Shown piece by piece: positions 14,978-23,825 of a stretch of DNA of 38,325 nucleotides. Under the pieces are notes generated by a model, which saw nothing but the letters and a program-made list of their open reading frames with translations, had not been told where the DNA came from and ran no database searches. Where the stretch lies: contig JAFIGT010000004.1 in assembly GCA_017849585.1 (NCBI GenBank), positions 1-38,325 of the forward strand, written 5' to 3'. Both the position numbers and the translations under genes were made by a program. Every line of letters begins with the position of its first letter. Position 1 is the first letter of the stretch. The DNA is from Verrucomicrobium sp. Its GTDB lineage: Bacteria; Verrucomicrobiota; Verrucomicrobiia; Methylacidiphilales; UBA1321.

Positions 14978-17900
14978 TTTCGTCTTTCTCGACCCCAGCG
15001 GCAAACGCTGGCCACGCCTGCGCTGGATTCTCTTCGCAGGCGCCTGCCTGTTTTTTGTCGTCAGCGTCCTGTTCGTCCAGACGTTATTCGTCACACCGCG
15101 CATGGAATTGCCCGCCGCCGTGCGCCTGCTAAAAAGCGAACTGAAATCCTACAGCCAACCTGCCGCCTCTCCCAACGCGCCAAAACTCCCCATCCCCTTT
15201 CTCGAGAAGTATCAACTCGCTAAAAAAACACGCGCCACCCCCAAACCCAAGCGCACCATCAACGAAGGTATCCGCCTCGGTTACTATGTGGGTTGGGACG
15301 AAGACAGCTACACCTCGCTGCGCAAGCACGCCAGCTCCCTCACGCACATCGCACCGGAGTGGTTCACCATCGACTATGACGGAACGCTGCGCCGCAGCCC
15401 GGATGATCGCATTAAAAAATTCGCCGAGGAGAACGGACTGCGTCTCATCCCAATGCTGACAAATCTTTCCGATCGCGGCTGGCAGCCGGAAGCAGTCGAA
15501 ATTCTGGCCAATGCCTCGCTTGAAAAGCAGATGCTCTTCATCGGACAATTGCTCTACCGCCTCGACCGGGCCCACGCTCAGGGCATCCTGATCGACTGGC
15601 AGCAACTGGACCCCGCCTACAAGGACAAGTACACGCAGCTGCTCTCTCGCTTCGCGGAAGCCTTCCATCGCGAGAAAAAGGAAGTCTGGCTCAGCATTCC
15701 GGTGGGGCAGGAACTCTCTTCTTTCGATCTCGATAAGCTCCCCGAATTCGTCGATCACTTTGTCGCGCAACTCTACGATGAGAACGGTGAAGCCGATGCG
15801 CCGGGGCCCGTCGCGTCGCAAGATTGGTTTGAAGGATGGTTGCACGTCATGGTTGGCTACGGCGATCCGAATCAATGGATCATCGGCATCGGCACGCAGG
15901 GTTATGACTGGGCTCAAGGCCAGCCGGAAGCGGAGAGCATCGGCTTCGTCGACGCCATGACCCGCGCCGCCCATGCGAAGATCGAGCGCATCAAGGTGGA
16001 CGCGCCGTCATACAATCCCCACTTTTCCTACCTCGACGGTGACGTTCGCCATACGGTCTGGTTCCTCGATGCCACCACCATGCTTAACCAATCCCGCGCG
16101 GCCCAGGCAGAAGGCGTCGGCGGTTTTGCCATCGCCCGTCTGGGCACGGAAGATCCCAAAGTCTGGCGCGTGCTTGATCTTGTCAAATTTCCGGAGCTGA
16201 AACCCGAAATGCTCCAACCACTGGAGAACATCCCCACGGGCAACCGTATCGGCGAAGTGGGACGGGGTGAATTCGTCACCATCGATCTCTCCCACTCCGA
16301 CGGCAAGCGGCAGTTTACGATTGGAAAACTCAACCGCACCACGGCCGATTACACAAAATTGCCCGGCTACCTCACCCTCTTCCGGCAAGGAGAAGGCTCG
16401 CCGCGTGAAATCGCGATCACGTTTGACGATGGTCCCGATCCGGAGTGGACTCCCCAGATCCTCGACATTCTCAAGGAGCGTGGAGTCAAGGCGGCCTTCT
16501 TCGTCGTTGGCCATCAGGCTGAACAATATCCCGGCTTGATCAACCGCATCTTGCGCGAAGGCCACGAACTCGGCAGCCACACCTACACTCACCCCAACAT
16601 GGGCCAGATCACGCGTGAACAGGCCAAGCTCGAACTCAATGCCACGCAACGCCTGCTCGAAGCCATCACCGGCCGCTCCACCACGCTCTTTCGCCCGCCG
16701 TATAACGCCGATGCCAAGCCGCAAAACGCCGACGAATTGATGCCCATCGATGTCGCGCAGCAACTCAACTACCTCACCGTTCTGGAAAACATCGACCCAG
16801 AGGATTGGCAACGGCCCGGCGTGGATGAAATCGTGCGACGGGTAAAGGACCAGCGTCGCAATGGGGATATCCTCCTCCTGCACGATGCTGGCGGCGACCG
16901 CTCGCAGACCGTGGCAGCGCTGCCGAAAATCATCGATTACCTACAGAATCGCGGCGATGAAATCGTTTCACTGAGCCGTCTTGTCGGCATTCCGCAGAGT
17001 GAACTCATGCCGCCGCTCAATGCCGAGAGCGACCGCATCACCCGCTTCATCAGCAACACCGGATTCGGCATTTATCACCACGTCACGCAAGCCATGATCG
17101 CCTTCATGATCGTCGCAACCGGTCTCGTCGTCGCCCGCACTCTTGTCGTCATTGCCCTCGCCGCAGAACATCGCCGCATCGAAGCCAAGCTGGTTCTTCC
17201 CACCTTCGCGCCACCGGTCTCCGTCATTATCGCCGCCTACAACGAGGAGAAGGTCATCGCGGCGACTCTCGATTCCGTACTCCGCACCAACTACACCGGG
17301 GCGATTGAAATCGTCGTGGTCGATGATGGCTCCCGCGATCTCACTGCCGAGCGTGTGGAATCCGCATCGCAAGCCGATTCCCGCATCCGCCTCCTGCGCC
17401 AGGCAAATCAAGGCAAGGCACAAGCCCTGCGCAATGGTATGGCTGCGGCCAGACATGATATTTTCGTTCTCCTCGATGCGGACACCCATTTTCAACCCGC
17501 AACCATTCCGAACCTCGTCGCCCCCTTACGCGATGAAAATGTCGGCGCCGTTTCCGGCCATGCCAAAGTGGGTAACACTCGCAACTTCCTCACTCGCTGC
17601 CAGGCGCTTGAGTATGTCTGCGGATTCAATCTGGACCGTCGCGCCTACGCCATGTGGAACTGCATTACGGTCGTGCCTGGAGCGGTCAGCGCCCTGCACC
17701 GCAAATCGGTCGAGGCCGCCGGTGGCATTCAGGATGACACGCTCGCCGAGGACACCGACCTCACCCTCGCGATGCATCGCACCGGTTGTAAAATCGAGTA
17801 CATGCCGCGCGCGATCGCCTGGACCGAAGCGCCCGAGACGATTCGCAACCTCATCAAACAACGTTCCCGCTGGGCCTTTGGGACGCTGCAATGTCTTTGG

Positions 17901-18284
17901 AAACATCGCGACCTCGTGCTCGATTGGGATCATCCGGCGCTGGGCTGGTTCAGCCTGCCAAGCCTCTGGTTTTTCCAGATCATCCTCGTCGCGATCACCC
18001 CGATTGTGGACAGCATCCTGATTCTCTCCCTCATCCTTGGCATTTCTCCGCAAATCTGGATCTACGTCCTGCTCTTCCTCATCATGGACCTCCTGCTCGC
18101 GTTCCTCGCCTGTTGGATGGAAAAAGAGCCCTGGCACCACGCCTTCCGCATCATTCCGATGCGGCTCTTCTATCGCCCCCTCCTTAGTTGGGTGATCTGG
18201 AAAGCCATTGTCCGCGCCTTGCGCGGCGCACTGGTCGGCTGGAGCAAGGTCGAACGCACCGCATCGGTTCACGTCCCCAGTTGA
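14955..18284 (+). CDS. Three-domain polysaccharide synthase: GH18-like, CE4 deacetylase, GT2 transferase
   Basis: 1109 residues. A membrane helix at about 25-45 anchors it. Residues about 105-420 are a GH18-type barrel, but the DGxxxDxE motif reads QGILIDWQ (209-216), so the catalytic Glu is Gln216. Residues about 480-690 are a NodB/CE4 deacetylase with TFDDGP (489-494), SHTYTH, RPPYN and LLLHDAGG, all ligands present. A membrane helix follows (about 710-735), then a processive GT2 domain with VDDGS (Asp790/791), DADTH, EDTD and QRSRW (969-973), then C-terminal membrane helices. The set resembles PgaB plus PgaC fused in one chain, so synthesis and partial deacetylation of an N-acetylhexosamine polymer is the likely role. 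It overlaps aroD by 23 bases. Confidence 0.88.
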   Translation: MPNRVHDNFVFLDPSGKRWPRLRWILFAGACLFFVVSVLFVQTLFVTPRMELPAAVRLLKSELKSYSQPAASPNAPKLPIPFLEKYQLAKKTRATPKPKRTINEGIRLGYYVGWDEDSYTSLRKHASSLTHIAPEWFTIDYDGTLRRSPDDRIKKFAEENGLRLIPMLTNLSDRGWQPEAVEILANASLEKQMLFIGQLLYRLDRAHAQGILIDWQQLDPAYKDKYTQLLSRFAEAFHREKKEVWLSIPVGQELSSFDLDKLPEFVDHFVAQLYDENGEADAPGPVASQDWFEGWLHVMVGYGDPNQWIIGIGTQGYDWAQGQPEAESIGFVDAMTRAAHAKIERIKVDAPSYNPHFSYLDGDVRHTVWFLDATTMLNQSRAAQAEGVGGFAIARLGTEDPKVWRVLDLVKFPELKPEMLQPLENIPTGNRIGEVGRGEFVTIDLSHSDGKRQFTIGKLNRTTADYTKLPGYLTLFRQGEGSPREIAITFDDGPDPEWTPQILDILKERGVKAAFFVVGHQAEQYPGLINRILREGHELGSHTYTHPNMGQITREQAKLELNATQRLLEAITGRSTTLFRPPYNADAKPQNADELMPIDVAQQLNYLTVLENIDPEDWQRPGVDEIVRRVKDQRRNGDILLLHDAGGDRSQTVAALPKIIDYLQNRGDEIVSLSRLVGIPQSELMPPLNAESDRITRFISNTGFGIYHHVTQAMIAFMIVATGLVVARTLVVIALAAEHRRIEAKLVLPTFAPPVSVIIAAYNEEKVIAATLDSVLRTNYTGAIEIVVVDDGSRDLTAERVESASQADSRIRLLRQANQGKAQALRNGMAAARHDIFVLLDADTHFQPATIPNLVAPLRDENVGAVSGHAKVGNTRNFLTRCQALEYVCGFNLDRRAYAMWNCITVVPGAVSALHRKSVEAAGGIQDDTLAEDTDLTLAMHRTGCKIEYMPRAIAWTEAPETIRNLIKQRSRWAFGTLQCLWKHRDLVLDWDHPALGWFSLPSLWFFQIILVAITPIVDSILILSLILGISPQIWIYVLLFLIMDLLLAFLACWMEKEPWHHAFRIIPMRLFYRPLLSWVIWKAIVRALRGALVGWSKVERTASVHVPS

Positions 18285-18289
18285 TCTTT

Positions 18290-19399
18290 ATGTCTCACGC
18301 CAGCTTTCATCTCCCCTTCGTGCTTGGTCTGTTCGCCCTTCTCGGCGCGTGCAATCCCCCCGCCCCCACTCCTCTGCACCCGGATCTGCAGAAGGGCCAG
18401 CAACTGGCCATCCCCACCACCGGCGTTTATGCGGGAGCGTATATTGATTTCGGTGAGACGGAAGATGCCGTCACCCTCGAGGGTATTGAGGAATTCGAAA
18501 AGCTCGTCGGCAAACCCCAGGCCATCGTGGCGTCTTCCAGCTATTGGGGAGAGCAAACCTTTCCCCGCGCCAATCTGGAAATCATCTCGCGTTATGGTGC
18601 GGTGCCGCTGCTATTTTGGTCGCCATGGGATAAACCCTATGAGCAAAATCTTGGCCCGGACCGCTTCAGCCTCACCAATATCCTCGCCGGAAAATTGGAC
18701 GCCTATATCGACCACTGGGCCGACGCCGCACGCGACTACGGCAAACCAATTCTCGTCGCTTGGGGACTCGAGATGAATGGCACGTGGTTTCCGTGGTCGG
18801 GCCATTTCTATGGCGGCGGCAAGGTCGCTTCCATAAAGAACGGCAAGAAACTCTTTGCCGGGCCTGAGTATTACAAAAAGGCCTACCGCTATGTGGTCGA
18901 CCGCGTGCGTGCCCGTGGCGCTAAAAACATCCAGTGGGTTTTTCACGTCAACAATTACTCCTACCCGCAGGATCTGTGGAATCAGTTCGCGGAATATTAC
19001 CCCGGCCCCGACTATGTCGACTGGCTTGGCACGAGTGCCTATGGCAAGCAATTCGCGAAGGACCCCTGGGTGGAGCCGATCGATACGTACGAATATCCTT
19101 ACCACGATCTCGCCGCTCTCGATCAGGACAAACCCATGATGCTTGCCGAATGGGGCATCGGTGAATTCCCGAAGGCGGGCAACAAGGGCCAGTGGATCAA
19201 GGAATCCTTCTCGGAGATTAAAACCAAGTGTCCCCGCATCAAGGCCATCGTGTTTTGGCATGAACGCTGGCAAAACAAGGATGAATCTTTCAGCAACCTG
19301 CGCGTGCACTCATCGCCTGGCGCCTTGTCCGCCTATCGCGAAGGAATCGCCGATCCTTATTGGCTGTCGCGCCCGCAATTTGTTCCAGCCAAACCGTAA
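18290..19399 (+). CDS. GH26-like (beta-mannanase family) lipoprotein
   Basis: 369 residues from the ATG at 18290, only 5 bases after the synthase stop. The signal peptide ends in a lipobox LGAC (Cys21), so the mature protein is lipid-anchored. GH26 signatures are visible: the acid/base Glu161 in GLEMNGTWFPW and the nucleophile Glu287 in MMLAEWGIGE, with NIQWVFHVNN and DYVDWLGTSAY between them. Expected activity is endo-hydrolysis of a beta-linked polysaccharide outside the cytoplasm. Because it directly follows a polysaccharide synthase, cleavage or length control of the same exported polymer is more likely than mannan feeding, as happens with glycosidases in other exopolysaccharide operons. 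This last point is inference. Confidence 0.8.
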   Translation: MSHASFHLPFVLGLFALLGACNPPAPTPLHPDLQKGQQLAIPTTGVYAGAYIDFGETEDAVTLEGIEEFEKLVGKPQAIVASSSYWGEQTFPRANLEIISRYGAVPLLFWSPWDKPYEQNLGPDRFSLTNILAGKLDAYIDHWADAARDYGKPILVAWGLEMNGTWFPWSGHFYGGGKVASIKNGKKLFAGPEYYKKAYRYVVDRVRARGAKNIQWVFHVNNYSYPQDLWNQFAEYYPGPDYVDWLGTSAYGKQFAKDPWVEPIDTYEYPYHDLAALDQDKPMMLAEWGIGEFPKAGNKGQWIKESFSEIKTKCPRIKAIVFWHERWQNKDESFSNLRVHSSPGALSAYREGIADPYWLSRPQFVPAKP

Positions 19400-19421
19400 G
19401 TTTGGCGGTCCGCCTCCAAAC
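19400..19421. terminator. Possible terminator hairpin between convergent genes
   Basis: GTTTGG at 19400-19405 and CCAAAC at 19416-19421 flank a GC-rich centre that can also pair imperfectly. It lies right after the GH26-like stop and before the end of the RND permease gene. There is no T-run, so a Rho-independent function is doubtful. Confidence 0.3.
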
Positions 19422-19460
19422 CGATTTCCCTGGCTCCGTCGCAAGGGCAGCGCCAGTAAA

Positions 19461-22400
19461 TCAGGCCACCGGCTTCGGCTGTTCCTGCTCCATGTGCGCC
19501 ACGGGATTATGCTTACGGTGGCGCGATGATTTCAGGAAGGAATACTTATCGAGGACACCTTCCTGCAATTGCTCCATGTAGAGGAACAAGGCGGGAGTGA
19601 CATATAGCGTAATCAATTGCGAAAAAATCAAACCGCCCACGATGATCAAGCCCAGCGGAATGCGCGAAGCCCCGTCATTACCCCAGCCCAAGGCCAGCGG
19701 CACCGCTCCCATCAATGCCGCCAGTGAAGTCATCATGATCGGGCGAAAACGCTCCAGGCATGCCTCGTGCACGGCGGCATTTCGATCCAGCCCCTCATCC
19801 ATCCGCTGCAGGGCAAAATCGATCATCATGATACCGTTCTTCTTCACGATACCCATCAGCATGAACATGCCGATGAAGCCATAAAGTGAAAGCTCCTGAT
19901 TGAATGCCATCAAGGTCAGCAAGCCGCCAATCGATGCCACCGGCAGCGCGGACAACACCGTCACCGGGTGCAAGTAATTCTCGTAAAGAATGCCGAGGAT
20001 GACATACATCACAAAAACGGCGAAGAAGAGCATGGAAACCATCCCGTTGACCATCTGCGTGAATAGGTCCGCCTCACCTTGCAGGTTCGCCAGGACGCCC
20101 AATGGTACAACTTGTTTGCCGAGCGCCTCTACCTTGTCCGTCACGGTGCCGATCGCCACGCCAGGCTTCAAGTCGAAGAAAATACTCGCGGAGACAAACT
20201 GGTTTACGTGATTAACCGCCTGCGGTCCCAGCGTTTCCTCCCATGTAGCCACGGCACTCATCGGCACCGGTCCGGCTCCATTACTGGAATTCACATAAAG
20301 CAGACTCAAATCCTGCGGACGGGAACGGAAGCGATCGTCCGTCTCGACAATCACTTGATACTGATCCGAAGTTTTCTTCACCAGATACACATAGTTCTGC
20401 GAATAGGCATTGCGCAGAGTCGACTCGATCAACTGCGCCGTGACGCCATAGGTAGAAGCCTGGTCGCGCAAAATATGAATCTTTAACTGCGGCGTATTGA
20501 GCTGCATGTCGGAAGACACGGAGGAGAGCTCGGGAAATTCCCGCATTTTCGCCATCATCTTCTGCGCGGCACCGTATACTTCCTGCGGATCAATGCCTGA
20601 GATCGTATAGGCGTACTTGCCCTGATTATTGGAAGTCGCGCCGGTACTGATCTCCAAAGTAGGCTGGGGCCGAATCGCCGGAAAAATACCCGGCACCGAC
20701 ATTAGCGCGCCTGAAAGCTGGGCGTTGATCACATCAATGGACGGGCGCTTGTGCGTGGCCGCATCATCCAGAAAGGCGAGCACGAGACCAAATGAAGACG
20801 GGAGAAAGCCCGACAAATTGGACAACGTGATGGTCTGCTGCACGTACTGATTTTTGTGCAACACCGCGTCAATCTGCTTTTGGTACTCTTTCATCTGATC
20901 CGGAGAGGAACCTTCCGGAGCGATAAAGACGCCCATAATGAATCCACTGTCGCCCGTCGGCAAAAAGGTTTTCGGCACCTGCATATAGAGATAACAGGTA
21001 CCGACCATGCAAATGGCCCAAGTCACTGCCGAGACCCATCGATGATGCAGGAAGAAATAGAGCGAGTCGCCGTATCCCTTGATGACCTTCTTCAAAAACA
21101 CATCGAAATGACCTTCCAGCCATGTCTTCTTAGCCCCATGGCGATCATGCAACATGCGCGAACACATCAGTGGGGTGACAGTGATCGAGACCAGTCCCGA
21201 AGCGATGATCGAAAGTACAATGGTGACGGAGAATTCGCGGAAAATGCGTCCAACCAATCCCGGCATGAACACTAGCGGGATGAACACCGCCGCGAGGGAT
21301 AGTGTCATCGACACGATGGTGAACATGATTTCTTCCGCGCCCTTGATCGAGGCGGTCATGGCGTCTTCCCCCGCCTCCATGCGACGCACCGTGTTTTCCA
21401 AAAACACGATGGCGTCATCGACAAGGAACCCGATGGCCAGAGTCAATGCGAGCAAGGACAAATTATCCAGACTGTACCCGAGGGCGTACATCGGAATGGC
21501 CGTCAACATCAGCGACAGCGGCAGGGCCACCGCCGGGATGATGGTATCCGTCAATCGTCCCAGGAAGACGTAGATCACCAGCACCACCAAGCCGAAAGCG
21601 ATAAGCAGGGTTTCTTCCACGTCATTGACGGAACCGATAATCGTTTTGGACCGGTCGTAGAGAAGATACAATTGCATCGAGGCGGGGGTTTCCACCTGCA
21701 ATTGCTTGAGTAATGTCCGAACTGAAGCGGCCACGTCAACGGCATTGGCCCCCGCCGACTTGTTGACCGCCAGAACCACGGCCGCGCTCGGAACATCATA
21801 GCCGCGCAGCCAGATGCTGAAATTAAACCGCTCGTCCTGCACGCTGTTGTAGGACTTGGCCACGTCCTTTACGCGCAAGATGGAGCCATTTTTTTGAGAA
21901 ATGATGAGATTATCATACTGGCTCGCATTCTCCAACTGCCCCATGGGATTGAGCAAAAAGGTCCGCGTGGCCCCATCAAACTGGCCTGCCCCCTGATAGG
22001 TCGTGCCGCTCTGAACGGCGGTAACGAAATCGTTCAAGGTTAATCCCCGGATTGCGAGCTTCGATGGGTCGACTTTGATCAACGTGGCTGATTTTTGGCC
22101 ATAGACCGATACCTGCGACACGCCGTTCATGATGCTGATACGCTGGCCGATCTGGGTGTTGGCGTAATCGTAGAGCTGGCCTTCCGTCTGTGTATTACTG
22201 ACCAAGGCGATGTAGACAATGGGCTGGTCGTTTGGATTCGTCTTCGTGAACGTGGGCGGCGATGGCAAATCTGCCGGGAGATTTCCCGTGGCGCGGGTGA
22301 TCGCGGCCTGAACGTCGGTCGCGGCGGCATCGATGCTCTTGCTCAATGAAAACTGCAGGGTGAGCTTCGTGCTGCCCTGCGTGCTCTGCGAAGTCACCAA

Positions 22401-22634
22401 CTCCAATCCCGAAATCTGCATGAATTGGCGTTCCAACGGCGTGGCAATGTTGGAAGCCATCGTCTCGGGATTCGCGCCGGGGTAACCTACGTTGACCGTG
22501 ATAACCGGGTAATCCGTCGAGGGCAAATCGTTAACCGGCAATGCGAGGAATGAAATCACGCCGAAGACGACGATGGATGCCACCATCATCATCGTCATGA
22601 CCGGTCGCTCAATGCAAAGCTGGGAAATACTCAT
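19461..22634 (-). CDS. RND efflux pump inner-membrane permease (AcrB/MdtB-like)
   Basis: 1057 residues, full length for a hydrophobe/amphiphile efflux permease that exchanges protons for drugs or other amphiphiles. The N-terminus MSISQLCIERPVMTMM is typical. Two copies of the porter/docking region and twelve membrane helices are present. The proton-relay Asp pair is in AIGFLVDDAIVFLENTVRR, and the later repeat has MLMGIVKKNGIMMIDFA. The C-terminal tail ends in a short charged segment. It is the last gene of a three-gene operon and starts 21 bases after the adaptor stop. The closest named group appears to be MdtB/MdtC-type pumps, but the substrate cannot be read from the sequence. Confidence 0.93.
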   Translation of the reverse strand: MSISQLCIERPVMTMMMVASIVVFGVISFLALPVNDLPSTDYPVITVNVGYPGANPETMASNIATPLERQFMQISGLELVTSQSTQGSTKLTLQFSLSKSIDAAATDVQAAITRATGNLPADLPSPPTFTKTNPNDQPIVYIALVSNTQTEGQLYDYANTQIGQRISIMNGVSQVSVYGQKSATLIKVDPSKLAIRGLTLNDFVTAVQSGTTYQGAGQFDGATRTFLLNPMGQLENASQYDNLIISQKNGSILRVKDVAKSYNSVQDERFNFSIWLRGYDVPSAAVVLAVNKSAGANAVDVAASVRTLLKQLQVETPASMQLYLLYDRSKTIIGSVNDVEETLLIAFGLVVLVIYVFLGRLTDTIIPAVALPLSLMLTAIPMYALGYSLDNLSLLALTLAIGFLVDDAIVFLENTVRRMEAGEDAMTASIKGAEEIMFTIVSMTLSLAAVFIPLVFMPGLVGRIFREFSVTIVLSIIASGLVSITVTPLMCSRMLHDRHGAKKTWLEGHFDVFLKKVIKGYGDSLYFFLHHRWVSAVTWAICMVGTCYLYMQVPKTFLPTGDSGFIMGVFIAPEGSSPDQMKEYQKQIDAVLHKNQYVQQTITLSNLSGFLPSSFGLVLAFLDDAATHKRPSIDVINAQLSGALMSVPGIFPAIRPQPTLEISTGATSNNQGKYAYTISGIDPQEVYGAAQKMMAKMREFPELSSVSSDMQLNTPQLKIHILRDQASTYGVTAQLIESTLRNAYSQNYVYLVKKTSDQYQVIVETDDRFRSRPQDLSLLYVNSSNGAGPVPMSAVATWEETLGPQAVNHVNQFVSASIFFDLKPGVAIGTVTDKVEALGKQVVPLGVLANLQGEADLFTQMVNGMVSMLFFAVFVMYVILGILYENYLHPVTVLSALPVASIGGLLTLMAFNQELSLYGFIGMFMLMGIVKKNGIMMIDFALQRMDEGLDRNAAVHEACLERFRPIMMTSLAALMGAVPLALGWGNDGASRIPLGLIIVGGLIFSQLITLYVTPALFLYMEQLQEGVLDKYSFLKSSRHRKHNPVAHMEQEQPKPVA

Positions 22635-22655
22635 GGGAGGAATGGGGTAAGCCGC

Positions 22656-23822
22656 TTATTTCGCCTTTTCCTCAGTCGCCTTGACCGGAGCCGAGCCTCC
22701 GTGAGAGGGAGTCCCTTCCGCCGTAATGACGGATACTTTCGATCCGGGACCAATGCCCAATTGCCCTGTCGCCACCACGTTCTCCCCGTCGGAGAGTCCC
22801 TTGGTGATAACAATCTCATTCCCCAGTCGTTGTCCAGGGGCAACCGGACGGATATCCGCCGTGCTGTCGGGCTTGATGACGAAAACGTATGGCCCTTGCT
22901 GGCTGATTTGTACCGCGCTATACGGCACGACAAGAGCGCCTTTCAATTCCTTCAGGATGATGCGCACGCGCACGAATTGTCCCGGCCAAAAGAAGCGATC
23001 CTTGTTCGGAAGGATGGCCCGCAGTTTGACCGTACCGGTCGCCAGCTGTACCGCATTATCCACGAAGAATAACTCCGCATTGCGCATCGCCTTTTCGTCG
23101 TCGGGCGGGTATACCTGAGCCGTCAACTTGCCCGAGCCCAGATATTCGCGCACTTTTGGGAGATCCGGTTCCGCCACTGTAAAGTCGACGTACATCGGGT
23201 CCATGCGCTGTATCGAAAGCAACTGCGTCCCTGCCGTGGCAGAAACGACATTTCCTGCATCAACCAGACGTACGCTCGCGCGACCTTCGATCGGTGATGT
23301 AATGTAGCAATATTCCAGATTGATCTTGGCCGTCGCTATGTTCGCCAGATCGGATTTGACCTGCGCTTCCGCTGTGGCGACTGCTGTCTTGAGATTGTCA
23401 AAGTCCTGCGGAGACAGGTAATTGCCGGGGACCAGTTCCTTGGATCGGTCCATTTGGGATTTATTGAGCTCGAGGGTAGCTTGATCTTTTTTGAGATTCG
23501 CTTCCGCCAGATCGAGCGAAGCTTGATAGGGGCGCGGGTCGATGGTGAAAAGCTTGTCGCCTTTCTTCAAGTCAGCGCCGTCCATGAAATGGATATCCGT
23601 GATCTTGCCTGAGACCTGGGCCGAAATGGTCACCGATTCCACCGCCACGCAATTACCGATTTGCTCAAGATAGAGCGGCATGTCCTTGGTCACGACCTTG
23701 GCTGCCGTCACGGGGCGGGGCGGCATCTGATGCTGGGCCGGAGGCTTGCTGCATCCGCTTAGCAAGGCGAGCCCCGCGAGGGCGCAGAAAGCAAAGAGAC
23801 CGAGGTGCGAAGTGCGATTCAT
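22656..23822 (-). CDS. RND efflux periplasmic adaptor (membrane fusion protein)
   Basis: 388 residues. The signal peptide ends in a lipobox LLSGC (Cys24), so it is anchored in the inner membrane by lipid. It shows the adaptor order: first half of the lipoyl domain (SVTISAQVSGKITDIHF), a coiled-coil hairpin (about 95-165), the second lipoyl half (EYCYITSPIEGRAS), the beta-barrel and a membrane-proximal domain. This matches MdtA/AcrA proteins, which bridge the permease and the outer-membrane channel. It follows the TolC-like gene by 3 bases and precedes the permease, completing the pump. Confidence 0.93.
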   Translation of the reverse strand: MNRTSHLGLFAFCALAGLALLSGCSKPPAQHQMPPRPVTAAKVVTKDMPLYLEQIGNCVAVESVTISAQVSGKITDIHFMDGADLKKGDKLFTIDPRPYQASLDLAEANLKKDQATLELNKSQMDRSKELVPGNYLSPQDFDNLKTAVATAEAQVKSDLANIATAKINLEYCYITSPIEGRASVRLVDAGNVVSATAGTQLLSIQRMDPMYVDFTVAEPDLPKVREYLGSGKLTAQVYPPDDEKAMRNAELFFVDNAVQLATGTVKLRAILPNKDRFFWPGQFVRVRIILKELKGALVVPYSAVQISQQGPYVFVIKPDSTADIRPVAPGQRLGNEIVITKGLSDGENVVATGQLGIGPGSKVSVITAEGTPSHGGSAPVKATEEKAK

Positions 23823-23825
23823 AAA

